A stretch of 64,000 nucleotides of DNA, from the NCBI RefSeq assembly GCF_910596095.1, contig NC_056540.1:30855001-30919000 (forward strand). Reading direction: 5' to 3'. Below, in pieces: positions 34,843 to 46,455 of the stretch (position 1 is the first letter of the stretch; every line of letters starts with the position of its first letter). The DNA comes from Thunnus maccoyii. Its lineage: Eukaryota; Chordata; Actinopteri; Scombriformes; Scombridae. The notes under the pieces are model-generated. The model made no database searches. It was not told the DNA's origin and was given only the letters and a program-made list of their open reading frames with translations. The position numbers and the translations under genes are program-made.

Positions 34843-35900
34843 GACACCAGGGCTCCAAACCTGAGTTAGATTACTGTTTGAAAATGGATTCAACTTACTT
34901 CTGAGTGGTTATTGATTTGCTGCAGCAGGAACCAATTGGACAAACCCCAAATTTAACCAAAACCCCTTCTTTACTTTGCATCTAGGAGTAGAAATGAGCA
35001 GGTGTTACAAATCTCGAGTCAAAAAACCTGATTTTTCTGATCAGTATCCACCTCATTCTTCCTCCTAAATGCTCACTCTTGCTTAAAAAGGCTTAAAAGT
35101 GGCAGTAAACAAGTATTACAGAAGGGATTTTCGTTAGTAATTGACGCAGGTTTGGTCGAGAGCTTTCACCGTCAAGTCACGCCAGCTCCTGCTGAATTCG
35201 AGAGCCAGTCTCGACATCTGTCTCTCACGAAGATGGCTGCCTCCTCTTCCTCCCTGAACTCCCCCTTCCTTCCTCCTCCTCCTCCTCCTCCTCCTCCTCC
35301 TCATTCTTCTCCTCCACCTGCTGCTTTTTGTTTCCCCTCCAAGGAATCCAGAATGTCACTCCTCATTTTCTCCATTCTTTCTTTCTATCCTCCTCTTCGT
35401 CTCCTCCTCAACCAACACGTGTTATCTGGACTTTTTTTTGTCTTTTTTTTTTGTTTTTCATGCTTGAACTTGAATTTATTAAGAAACAAAACGAAACACG
35501 CAAACACATGAAAAAAAAAGGGTAAATACTACTTGAATTGGGGATTAAAAAACCCAGAGGTTAGGTTTTTTCGCGTTCTCTCTCCCTGTTTCTTAAAGGA
35601 ACGTGTACTTTACTGCTTGGGCAATCCTGTGTATTGCTGCCACCGTTGTATCTAGCGATGGATCTGTCTTATCTTTTTATTCTATCAGGTCAAGAGCTGA
35701 ACTGTAGTGGTTTTATTTGAGTAATAATGTTGGCTTGTAATATGTGGATTCACGGACGCGTCTGAATGGAGCATGTTTCAAATCATGTATCAAATCCTGT
35801 AAGGCTTCTACTACCGATGCACTTCATTTGTCATCATGTTTAAAATGAGCTCACCTGCCGATGAGAGAACTAAATTAAAAGTGATTTACTGTTTTAAAAC
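34843..35900 (+). other. g3bp1: g3bp1 3'UTR and proximal polyadenylation signal
   Basis: The UTR follows TGA at 34840-34842. It contains a CCT-rich stretch and long T runs near 35430-35460. An ATTAAA signal lies at 35874-35879 with a GT/T-rich element after it (CTTTTTGTCTGTTGAGCTTG at 35901), the likely cleavage region. Longer forms cannot be excluded. Confidence 0.6.
35271..35302 (+). repeat. (TCC)n microsatellite in g3bp1 3'UTR
   Basis: About ten TCC/CCT units. It creates an artificial polyproline reading frame. Confidence 0.85.
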
Positions 35901-37269
35901 CTTTTTGTCTGTTGAGCTTGTTTTTGACTTTGCACAGATGGGTTTTTCAGTAGATTGTTTAGTTTGTTTGTTTGTTTGTTTGTTTGTTTGAGAAGGGCTG
36001 GGGATCAAACCTTCATGCTTATTTGGGTGCCAGCCAAAATCTGATCAGAGTATCAAACTGTCTGAATACGATACTGTACTGGAAATTGACTGGTCAAATT
36101 TGTTCTCTTGTTGACTGATTCTTTACATCAGCTCTTTACCAATTTAATACATTTTCTACCATTTTTAGACTGTATTGTTTTCAGTGTTTAAGATCTTTTA
36201 CAGCTGCTTTTAACTTTTAACATTTAGGAAGCTATTAAAGCTTTGAAATTAAAGATAAATTATATTCCTGGAAAAAACCCTATTCCTCAAAGTAAAATGT
36301 ACAAAATATTCATTTGATATCAGTACAGACACTCGGGTATTATCGGCACCGGTATCAAAAAATTACTATTTCTACCCAGTTATTTTTGACAAGAGTAATT
36401 TGGAGATGTCACTTCTTGAGAGTTCTGCTTGAGGTACTTTTTAGGGATGACACTGTTAGTAACTTGAGACTATAGTTTATAATAGATTAGACACTTTAAT
36501 AATATAGCTGATAAGTAATAGTTAATAAAAAAAACCCTCCATAAATAGACAACTTTATTCTGGGATTTTTTTAGGATATTGTGCTGCTCCCAACAGAATA
36601 CAAACAGGTCATGTTTTACTTCTGGCCTCCATCACTTACATTGAAAGCACATTTGAGGGGGATCTTTTAATATCCAGTATGAACAAGAGGAATGATTACG
36701 GCGAGTTTGTGAACCTGTTCCTTAATGATTGCTCAACAGCATTTATTGTCCCAGTGATAATCCATGTGTAATACTAGAGCTCCACAGAGGAAACGCCTAA
36801 TCAGAATGCTGCCATAATTAATGTGTTCTTTGTGATCAGTAGTTTTCTTTTCAAACAGGTTGAGACAACACATAAAATACATCATATGAAAATGTGTGAG
36901 CTGAGAGACAGAACACATGGAATAGAGACCAGCTCACACAATTATATGGCTGAACAGTAGAAAACACTGAGATTGACAAAAGGAAAATTCAAATTAATAG
37001 AAAACAACTGAATTGTGAATACTTCACTGGAAGATAAGAAGGTTATTGAGTGTCACATGTCACAGGTATAGATGGTTCTTTGGGATTTAAGCTGATATCT
37101 TATCATATATGCAGAGGCCTCAGCGTCCTTTAATGAAGGAGATGTAATTCGCCCACTTAGCATAATATTTCAAACCTGGTTGATGAGTCTAAAACAGACA
37201 CCCTCGTTGGCTGCCACAATACCTGTCTGAGAGAACCACACCCTGGCTGGTGGTAGGGTGGTTGCCTTA
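35901..37269. other. Intergenic DNA downstream of g3bp1
   Basis: Includes a (GTTT)n run at 35961-35990 and a family E repeat fragment at 36615-36715 (CCTCCATCACTTACATTGAA, AGGAATGATTACGGCGAG). No gene seen. The fragment's text closely matches 21367-21450. Confidence 0.55.
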
Positions 37270-40200
37270 TATTCTGTTACTATGAGTTTTCTCCCCAGCA
37301 TAAAGGGATGTCTGGACCCAGTCTGCCTGTGCTGCAGGGAGGACTTTTAGGGCGAGAAGATCACCCAGAACAAACAGGCTTGGGCAGAACCAAACCCCCC
37401 AGTAATCCAGACTGGGGGTTTGGTTGGGGGGGGGGCAGTATACCCAGTTCATCATTTTAAAATGCACTAATCCTGTTCTAACTTCCTGTGACCTTTTCTT
37501 ATAGTTCTGTAAGATTTTGTTCCATTCTCATTCTGTGAATGAAAGGTTGAGATCAGTCTCCCAGGCTGACTTCAGATTAGAGCCCTTACTATTGGAATTC
37601 TTCAGCAACAGGGAATAATATTTTGAAGCCTCATGGCCTGTACCAAATACCTTAACTACATAAGAGAAAACACCAGAGTTTGATGGAACTGTTGTAGTGG
37701 AACCAAAGGTTTAAGATAGGAGATCTAATTTGAAGATATCTCCAAAATTGCTGTTGAGGGAGGTCGTACTGTTGTACCATGAATAATTTCAATGTGCCAC
37801 CATCACATAAGTCCCCCAGTACAAGAATACCTTTTTTCAACCACTGCTTCCAAAGTAATGTTTTTTTGTCTATATTTACTTTGGGATTCAACCAGATGCC
37901 TGCTGGCAAATTCAAGTGGGGATTGATTTTAAGCTTGATTGAAATTCTTTTCCAAATCCATCGCATGTTCACAAGGATAGTGTGGGTCTGAGCCTCTGGA
38001 CAGTACTGCTGTGATAAAATGGAGGGGAGGGAGAGCATCACAGAGTGTGCTTTCAATACAGAACCGGGTGGGGAGAGGGAGAGGAGGCGCTCAGTGGGCA
38101 GGCACCAGTGGACAAGGTGCCTGAGGCCGAAGGCATGATAGTATAGTAATAAATTTGTAATACCCAGCCCACCCTGGTCCACTGGCCTTTGTAGTTTTTG
38201 TAAATTAAGCCTGGGGTGCTTGCAATTTCAGGGAAATCTGTTACAGAGCTTATCAAATTGTTTGAAATATTGAAGTGGAATTCTAACTGAGAGAGCCTGG
38301 AGAATATAATTGACCTTGGGTGCACAGGTAATTTTCAAAACATTGGCTTTCCCCCACAGTGATAAGAAAACAGGGGCCCACCGTTCAATATCTGCTTTAA
38401 ATTGATTCAGTAGAGGTTCAGGGCTGACCTTTACTAGGTCTGCTAATCTAAGGGGGGTAGTAACACCCAGATATTTGATGCCATTGCTGGGCCCAGGAAA
38501 AATTTCCTCTCTGGAACATTTTCCTAGGGCAGTGTGAGGTGAAAGGGAGGCCTTGTGATTTCAGCCAATTAACTTAGTATCTGACAGATGAGAGAATGTG
38601 TCTATAATTTTAAATAGCGTAGGAAGTGAGTGCTCAGGCTCAGAAACAAAAGCAAAGATGTCATCTGCATACAACATAAGCTTCTGAGTTGATTGGCCAA
38701 TCCGTATCCCTGGAATTGACGGTTCCAATGGGATGCCTGTCGCCAGAGGTTCCAGGGCCAACGCAAAGACACCCACCCTGCTTGGTCTACCTACCTGGTC
38801 CCCTTACCTAGCTCAAAACAGGGTGAAACCAGACTATTAGTTAACACTGTGGCTTTGGGATGGGTATATAGGAGTTGTATCCAGGTGATGAATTTATCGC
38901 TAAAAGCAAATGACTCCAGGGTGAGAAATAGAGACACTCAACCCTGTCAAACACCTTTTCTGCGTCCAAAGAGATGGCAGCTGAGGGGGAATTATCATTA
39001 CAAGTTGCCCACATAATGTTAATCAGGTGAGTGATTGTGATTGTCAGCGTAGCCGGATTTGGGGAGAAAGCCAATCTGATCAGGGTGAATCAGGGTAGTG
39101 ATGACTTTGTTGAGTCTGTTGGATAGATGCTTTGACATCATAGCCAAGCAGTGAAATGGGCCTGTAGATTTTACAATCTGCCGGGTTTTTACCGCCCTCT
39201 AAGATTACAGTCATAGCTACCTCCATCAGGGAGGGGGGTAGGGAGCCAGTTTTAAATACCTCTGTGCACATATCTAAAAGTACAGCTCCATAGCATAACA
39301 CTTGTAAAACTCTGCCGTGAGGTCGTCTAGGCCAGGGGCTTTACGAGATGGTAGGCTTCTAAAGACCTCCACAATCTCCTCCACAGTGATGGGTGCATCC
39401 AATCAATCATGTTGTTCTTCAGATAGAGTAGGGAGGTTCAGGCTGCTGAGGAAGGATCTGATAACTTCACTGTAATTCGCCTGTAATTCCAAGGTATGTA
39501 AGTCAGAGTCAAAATGTCTAAACTCTGCATTGATGTCTGTAGAATTGGATAATAGGCTCCCCCCGGTCTCTTATCGCTGGTATGGCATTCATAGTCTCCC
39601 TCTCTTTTATGTATCTAGCCAGCATTCCTCCTGCTTTGTCCCCCTCTTCAAACTGCTTCTATCTGGCTCTTAATAGGGCAAACGCAGCTTTCTCAGTGAG
39701 GATAGAGTTATACTCATATTTGAGCCGGGTTAGGGTGGTTAAATTTGCAGGTGTCATGTTTTGTTTGTAGGTACTCTCAGCTGTCTAAATCTGCTTCTCT
39801 AATTCAATTTGTTTGGCAATGTTTTGTTTTTTCTTAAATGATGGATATGTCCTATAAGGAAAGCTTTCACGGCTTCCCATGCTACTCCCACTGATGGGAC
39901 TGTGGGTAAGTTGGTTTCTTGGAAGAGGGTAATTTGGGCTCTTAAAGATTCTCTAAAGCCAGTTTCCAGTAGAAGGCTTGGATTGGCGTCCTATTAGACT
40001 TATTAAAGGGAGGAATGCTGACCATCACATGGGCATGATCTGAGATGTGAATACCTCCTATACTGCAGTTACAACGGAGATACAATGGAGTCAGAAATGA
40101 AGAGGTAGTCAGTCCTGGAGAGAGAGCCATGATGCGGGGAATAATATGTATATTCTCTGGATGTCAAATTACGGAGATGCCAGATATTTACCAGGTCCAG

Positions 40201-40510
40201 ACCCTCGCACATATCCTTTAGCACATTCACTGATTTATGGAGCCGGGGTATTGAGGGCTGGGGTCCCACACGTGATTAAAATCCCCGACCATGATCACAG
40301 TGTAGTTCCCCATCTCGCTCAATCTGCACACTGTGTGATACTGTGAGGGTGCAGATAGACCTACTTGCTTTCTTCAGGTTGTCAAACTCACAGCGCCGTC
40401 CTCCATCTCCTTTGGGGTTCATAACCAACACCACCGGGCACGGCGCCATAATTAATGTTTTTATTAGTCCTGTGTTTTTCCTGCCCTGATATGTCAACGT
40501 TGGCTGCAAA
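37270..40510 (-). mobile_element. Second decayed L1-type LINE relic, ORF2 nearly end to end
   Basis: Minus-strand pieces appear in L1/Tx1-like ORF2 order with frame breaks. Endonuclease: MGNYTVIMVGDFNHVWDPSP (about 40317-40258), then SRTDYLFISDSIVSPL (near 40110) and GGIHISDHAHVMVS (40050). Reverse transcriptase: EVFKTGSLPPS and KIYRPISLL (39260-39150), SLDAEKVFDRVE (near 38960), LMLYADDIFAF (38680-38650) holding the catalytic YADD. C-terminal region: DQGGLGITNLLLYYHAFGLR (38180-38120), then WKQWLKKGILVLGDL. The coding order gives the - strand. The relic differs in sequence from the first (7666-10450), so the two are separate families or subfamilies. Multiple stops show it is dead. No ORF1, 5'UTR or tail was recognised. 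Confidence 0.88.
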
Positions 40511-41340
40511 AAAGCTTATTTTCCACAATTGCCAGTGTTAGGTACAAATATATGCAATCAAATAATCCATTTTATGTATGTATCACTTGTCGAACAGTTT
40601 CATGTTAAATAGGAACAAAAAAAGGCAAAAAAAAGAGCAATGGTGAAGAATTACATGTTAACACTTTTTAATTTTGAGGATTAGAAATTAAAAATCCTCA
40701 CACTTCTGTCAGCAAGACATACCTTAATCAATTAAAGCTTCATTTTAGATTTTCACATTTTCATTTTGCCATTTCACCTGATCCAGAACCTTCTTTTTTA
40801 AACCAGCTCGTTCCCTCTTGTTACCTTTCATTTGGTACAAGCCTCCCTCCAGATAATGTACATTATCCATTAGACACGTTTCCTCTCAGATTGGATCAAA
40901 CCTTCGACTTCACACAAATTGAGATCCCCACCAGCTGTGGGGTCGCTGTCCTGTAACTGATGCTGACCTCTGACCTCTCTGCAGAGGCAGCCAAGAGAAA
41001 AGACTTATTCCTCCCGGCGGATCGATACAGTACCAGAGAAGAGACGGATGGCTTCAATAAATCACTAAAGCCAGTTTTAATGTGATGGTGTTTCTGCAGA
41101 GGCTGCCAGATTGCAGGATGAAGTCATGTGACATTCACCAGCAGGGCAGATCAACTTTCCTCCAAGCTGTGAAATCAAACACAGCTTGTATGTCATGTCA
41201 TGAGCTCATGCTAAATAACGAGAAAGTATGGCAGTATTTAAGTCTGTATGGAGGAGACTCTTGTTCCTTCAAAGAAAATTTGTGTATCAGCTGCCATCAA
41301 AAATACAAGACATGTAGGGACATAAATACCTAGTAAAATG
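40511..41340. other. Unassigned intergenic DNA
   Basis: No exon or named repeat recognised. Short open frames look random. Confidence 0.4.
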
Positions 41341-41352
41341 ATAAAATACTAG

Positions 41353-41404
41353 AATTTATAGTGTAAATATACATTGTATACAATGTATATTTACACTATA
41401 AATT
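41353..41404. repeat. 52-bp perfect palindrome without spacer
   Basis: The 26-base arms AATTTATAGTGTAAATATAC... are exactly self-complementary around the centre TGTA|TACA (41378/41379). AT-rich, so able to extrude as a cruciform. A second copy of the core follows directly. Confidence 0.95.
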
Positions 41405-41426
41405 AAATTGTATACATTGTAAATTG

Positions 41427-41456
41427 TAAATATACATTGTATACAATGTATATTTA
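41427..41456. repeat. 30-bp perfect palindrome, second copy of the core
   Basis: Repeats the inner 30 bases of the 41353-41404 palindrome (half-site TAAATATACATTGTA). The linker between them also has TTGTATACATTGTAAATTG, a half-copy. Together they look like successive palindromic duplications. Confidence 0.95.
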
Positions 41457-41539
41457 TGTTTACAACATAATTTAAATTCACTTGAGGTACTTTAAAGGAT
41501 AGTATAAGGCCACAGTTTAAAAAGACTGGACTGAAGTAT

Positions 41540-41690
41540 TTCCTGACAATACTTATGTATTTTTACCTAAGAAAAATGTTGAATGCAAGACTTTCACTTG
41601 TAATTGAGTAATTCTTCATTGTGGTATTGCTACTTTTACTTAAGTAAAATATATGAGTACTTCTTCCACCACTGACAGCCTCACATACTG
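41540..41690 (+). repeat. Percomorph interspersed repeat, end fragment
   Basis: TTTCACTTGTAATTGAGTAA, TGGTATTGCTACTTTTACTT and TACTTCTTCCACCACTGACA match the end of the family at 22905-23755. Confidence 0.6.
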
Positions 41691-43015
41691 GCTGTAGACT
41701 CTTAGTCTTGCAATTTAGCAACCTCTGTCTGTTCTCCATTTTTAAAGTTTTGAGCAAAAGATCAAAGAAAAACAATTATGTAATTTTCAGTGTACATTAA
41801 TATTATGTCATCTTAATGGGAAAAGACATTTTTAGAGATTAACACAATGTCATTTTTTTGTTTTCTGGCACCAAAAGTTTGTTATCAATAATAGTGACTA
41901 AATAATATTGTTAATGGCACTGCAATCTTTTAGACCTTTGGTTATGGGCAGCCTTTCCTTCTAAACTATCCAGGAGCATATCACAAAGTCTCAGGAGTAG
42001 AGGAGGACAAATGAAGCTTCTGGACAGTTTTTGGTTTTATGGATTTAATCTTTAATGACACATTTTGTTGGCTAAGCTGTTAGAGGTTCAAATCTGGTCA
42101 GGAACATTTTTTATGTCAGCCCGTCTCTCCACTCCTTTCCGTCTCCGTCTTTGAGCTGTCTAATTAATGCAAAACAGCCCACAATACTCTCAGCGGGTGG
42201 ATCATGTACAGCGTAACTTGAATCATTTTTCACTGTGAGCTGAATAATGATTTTAGCTCAACTCTGTTAGTAAAGCAGCCACGTCGCAGCTCACGCAGGA
42301 CCCACTAAAATCCAGATTTCCCTGACTTAATAGCCCTTCAGGGCATGTTTAAGAGGTACTTCTTCATGGAAACGTATATCCAGTCATCACAACAGTGCAT
42401 GAATGCACAATAAGACAGGCCAATGGCTGTTTTAATGTAGGTTGTCATAGATAACAGAGAAGGTAATTATCTTTTGCAATTTCTTCTTGATCCATTGTGG
42501 AGTTTGGAGAAGGCCTGGAGACGTATGAGAAGTGCTTCTGTCAATATGATTAGCATCGATTTTCAGTCTCTCATCCGTCTCTTGAATCCAAACTAGTCTT
42601 TCACATCATGAATGTGAGTTTAAACTGGTCATTTATTGCAGTGATCAGAGGGGCCTAATGATCAGAGACTGAAAACATCAGATCAGCTGATGGTCTTTAA
42701 CTTTGTTACTCATCTAGTGGTCCTTTCATTTCAAGTCACTCTGGATGAGGGCAACGGTTTCCTGCTGACAATGTCAAGCTTGTGTATGTTTTAAGTTTAT
42801 AGATGATGATATCTTATGGTTTCTGAAAGACAGCACTAATACCTTTTGAAATGATGCTGATTGTCAACATTTTGTGTATTTAATATCGTAGAAGTTTGAC
42901 CATTTTAGTACCTCTGAAACAGCATTAAGACCATCAGGTCGATGTTAATTCTGATGATTTTTTACATTTTCATAACATTTAAAAATCTGCTAAATAAAGC
43001 AAATAATTAAGGGAG
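41691..43015. other. Unassigned intergenic DNA
   Basis: No gene seen. Confidence 0.4.
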
Positions 43016-43019
43016 CAGA

Positions 43020-43255
43020 ATTACTCCAAGACAAACACAGCCTGATATTTTTCCCCTCATAAAAAAGTTTTATGGCTTGCAAACATTTGCCTATTAACAT
43101 GTTCAGCAGACACAGAGCAGCATTTCTCATATTCACTCTCTTTTTTGCTCTGTTTTGGTCTCCACCACTTCCTTGGAAAAATATCAGGCTCTTTTTAGCG
43201 AAATGTAAATTTTCTTCAGCAGTGTTAGCCACTTTATCAGAGTTTGTCTGCTGAC
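43020..43255 (-). repeat. Interspersed repeat family F, minus orientation
   Basis: In reverse complement it reads GGCTAACACTGCTGAAGAAA, AAGTGGTGGAGACCAAAACA, AGAGAGTGAATATGAG and AACATGTTAATAGGC. This parallels 46250-46450 and a fish repeat familiar from other genomes. Confidence 0.6.
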
Positions 43256-44434
43256 TCTATGGGTTCATCAGTTACCCCTTTCATATCACACAGTCATTTA
43301 ATTCATTAACACTGAATCAAATATATTGATACTAGAGTATGAAGTCAGCTGTCTGCTCTGTTTCTTCTTGACCGAACTGATCCATTTTAAGTTTTCAGTT
43401 GTAGGTAAAGAAACCAGGGTGTCACAAGGTGAGTGAGCGACCCAGGTGAATTCAGGTGACTGTGAGTGTGCGTGTGTGTGAACTTCTCCCGTGCATTCTC
43501 TCAGGACCTCTGATTTTTGTCTACCCCACTGACTTCACTTGAACTGAGGATGAACTGAGGAGTGTAAGGGGGACAGAGCCCGGAGGTAGCTGCAGGTGCT
43601 GTTGCTAAGTGTGTGTTAAGCACAGTTCATGTGAGTATGCATGTGTTTACAAAACTGCATCTGGTAATAATTATACAGAATAATATTTGATTTGTACTTT
43701 AAAAGAGAGCACATGTATTAAATTTTCTTTTTTCAGCATTTAAAGCAAGTTTCAAGTTTAACAAAATGCTCTTTAGAGATTGTTAAAAGCTGCAATTGTT
43801 CAGCAGCCATGTTTATAGTTTGAGCTGGCTTATGGTTAACTGGCTGGTATAAAATAATATATTTACGATGTTTAAAACTACTAAATGAAAGCTGTGGTGC
43901 TGACTCAAAGTATCCTTAAATGTGTAAAGTAACCACATCTAATAATAGTGGAAAATAAGTCGACCTTGTTTCTGAAAGTAAAGTATATAAACTAGATTAA
44001 AACAAAGAGAAAACAATTTCTCTTCAAATAAACAAAAAATACACACATAAACCATTCCTAAACATTCTCAATTCATGATAGCAGCTGAATTGTTGGACTT
44101 AAAAACAATATTTCACATGTAGCTGATTCTCTCACCAATGAGCAGACAAATAGGTCAGTGCCTTGCTCCAGAACATGTGGCTCTTAATGGACATATTTGT
44201 ATTCTGGGGTATTAAACCTGTGACCTACTAGTTACAGTACAGCCTATGTTAACAAATGTTCACCTTGTACATACACACACACACATATAGTATATTCTTG
44301 TGTGTATCAGTATTCAGCGTGAGTGCAGCCCTCCTGCTGTGAACAGACACATTATTAGTATTCAGTGACCAACATGGCTTCCAGCATGTTCTGGCCCAGC
44401 TGGCAGCAAGACTTCAAGCATACGGATAGTGCTT

Positions 44435-44472
<38 letters not shown>

Positions 44473-45409
44473 AAGAAACCAGAACTACGAGCAACAGAGG
44501 AGGGATCCCTCTTCCAGGCAGACATGCAATAGGTCTCGTGTGTACAGAAAATAGCTAAATTACAATATAGAAAATTAGGATGACATCATTATAGACAGAT
44601 TGTAAACATATGGAGACCTTCACAAGGAGAACAGTACAAAGACAGGCTAGTGTTACTTCATATTTAATAAGAAAAACAGATACAACAGATGCTATTCAAG
44701 GGTGTTACCACTGCATGCTCAAATGTGAGTGAAACCAAAACTGAACCAAAAGTGACAGAAAGGTTTTATTTAGAGGATTGAAAGCCATATTCTGTAATAA
44801 TATATAAAAAATCACCAAGAATTAAAATCTCAGAATGAATAAGAAGATTTGAGAAACTCTCCAAATTCTTCAGAAATTGGGAATAAAGGAGCAGGAGGTG
44901 GACAGAGTATCACAAGATGGAATGACCAGAGTCTGATACCCTGGACAAAGCGATTCATAGCTGATGGAGATGGACTTAAACAAAAACTGAGTTGAATTAA
45001 ATGTCAAGTTTGGAGGTTAAATTAAAAATAGACTAGATTAAGACAACAGCCTCATCTTATTTAGCAGCCCACGCAGCGTGGGTGTTAGTATAGTCAGCTT
45101 CATGTAATGGTAAGAAAACACTTAAACCATTTCGAGACTTTACTCAAGAATCTGACCATCCATCAGTCAGACTTAAGTCGACAGTGATTTGATATTAATA
45201 AAGACAAATTTGAGGGTCTTTTTGGGGCTGCAGCTTTTAGTAATAGGCCAGTCTGAAGAGCCACTTCAAGATGGCATAGAGTAATTGAAGCAAGACAAGG
45301 TTTTGTAGAAACTTTTGGAGTCGTGCGCACACATGTGATGATTACATTTGATGTTTTGTTGTGCAGGATATTATCTGGTGCTTTCTGGCAAACTTTACTG
45401 CCACCAGCA
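43256..45409. other. Intergenic DNA with a (CA)n microsatellite
   Basis: A (CA)n run at 44436-44470 (about 17 units) is the only clear feature. Nothing else recognised. Confidence 0.5.
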
Positions 45410-46010
45410 CCAGATTATAGATTTTTGTGATTCACATATTTAGGGAAAAAGAACTTGTGAGTAATACAGCAAGGAAGGGAGACACTCAATGTTATAAACC
45501 AAGCTATTAGTCTGATCGCTGCACTGAGAGGTTTCCCTGCTGGAAACATAGCAGGCTCTCTAATCACCTGCGACCTGCCGAGTGCCAAATCCCTCATATC
45601 AAACTTGACTTGACACCCGTCTGTAATCCCAGTTGGATGAATGCCATCCACTTTCAGCAGGTGAGGGCGGCCCAAGAAAGAAGGTCAGTTAACAAAACCA
45701 AATACCTGATCATTACGATAACGAGCCAGCCAGCAGTTCAGTGAACTAAGCCCATTGTAACATCAGCATTACCCTTCATGGTCAGGGACTCCAACGTCCT
45801 GGTTGGGCTTTTTGTGATCTACAACTGCTTCATCCTTATATCATTGGTGTCAACATGGATTATAATGTTGCTAAAGCTAATGATGTAGTTTGCCTCGGTT
45901 CCCCAATTCTCCCTACATGATACCAGCACCTGACTAGCTCCTGGTTCCTTCTGAAAGAATTTCTGAAAGGTGGACGAATCAATATTTTTTAATATTAACA
46001 TAAAATTAAA
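45410..46010 (-). pseudogene. SGNH-esterase-like relic, probably transposon-derived
   Basis: Minus strand, two frames. From 45890 down it reads IIIHVDTNDIRMKQL, recalling the HVGTNDIR block of SGNH hydrolases with G changed to D. From 45675 down it reads GRPHLLKVDGIHPTGI, recalling the catalytic DGIHPxxxG block near the C-terminus. Spacing and order fit one decayed domain. Related SGNH-type proteins are widespread in fish, and esterase domains are known in ORF1 of CR1-like LINEs, so an element origin is likely but not shown. It has stops between the blocks and is not functional. Confidence 0.5.
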
Positions 46011-46129
46011 TGATTATGTGTGAAATAATGTTACTCATTGACAAACTTACAGGGAATTATCACCAACTCTGCAGCTCTATGTAGTGTTCTCTTCTTTTAT
46101 CTCATAATTTTGGCTGTACAGCATGTTTA

Positions 46130-46455
46130 CTGTCACTCAGCCCTTTCATCAGTCTTACTTCCAGCAGCAGCAGGTAGGTGTTTTCAGCAAACAAGCTCTG
46201 ATAAACCAACTGTACACCACCTGTCCAGCACCAAACATCAGACAGATGAAGTTAGAGACTAGCTGGTGAAGAAAGTGGAACATCTAACTGGATATTTCTC
46301 TCCTGGTGGAGACCAAACCAGAGCTAAAAGCAGAGTGAATATTGAACTTACATTCATTAGGTGGACAATCACGACTCCAGTGAGATGGTAATGTTCCTTG
46401 GTGTCTGTGGAAGCAGGCAATCGTTTGCTAACATGTTCACTAGTTAGTTTTGAAG
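46130..46455 (+). repeat. Interspersed repeat family F, plus orientation
   Basis: Contains CTTCCAGCAGCAGCAGGTAG, TGGTGGAGACCAAACCAGAG, GCAGAGTGAATATTGAACTT and GTTTGCTAACATGTTCACTA. It is inverted relative to 43020-43255. Confidence 0.6.

Noticed and set aside
35152..35511. 119-codon ORF with polyproline after g3bp1
   Set aside because: Lies in the g3bp1 3'UTR; the polyproline comes from a (TCC)n microsatellite.
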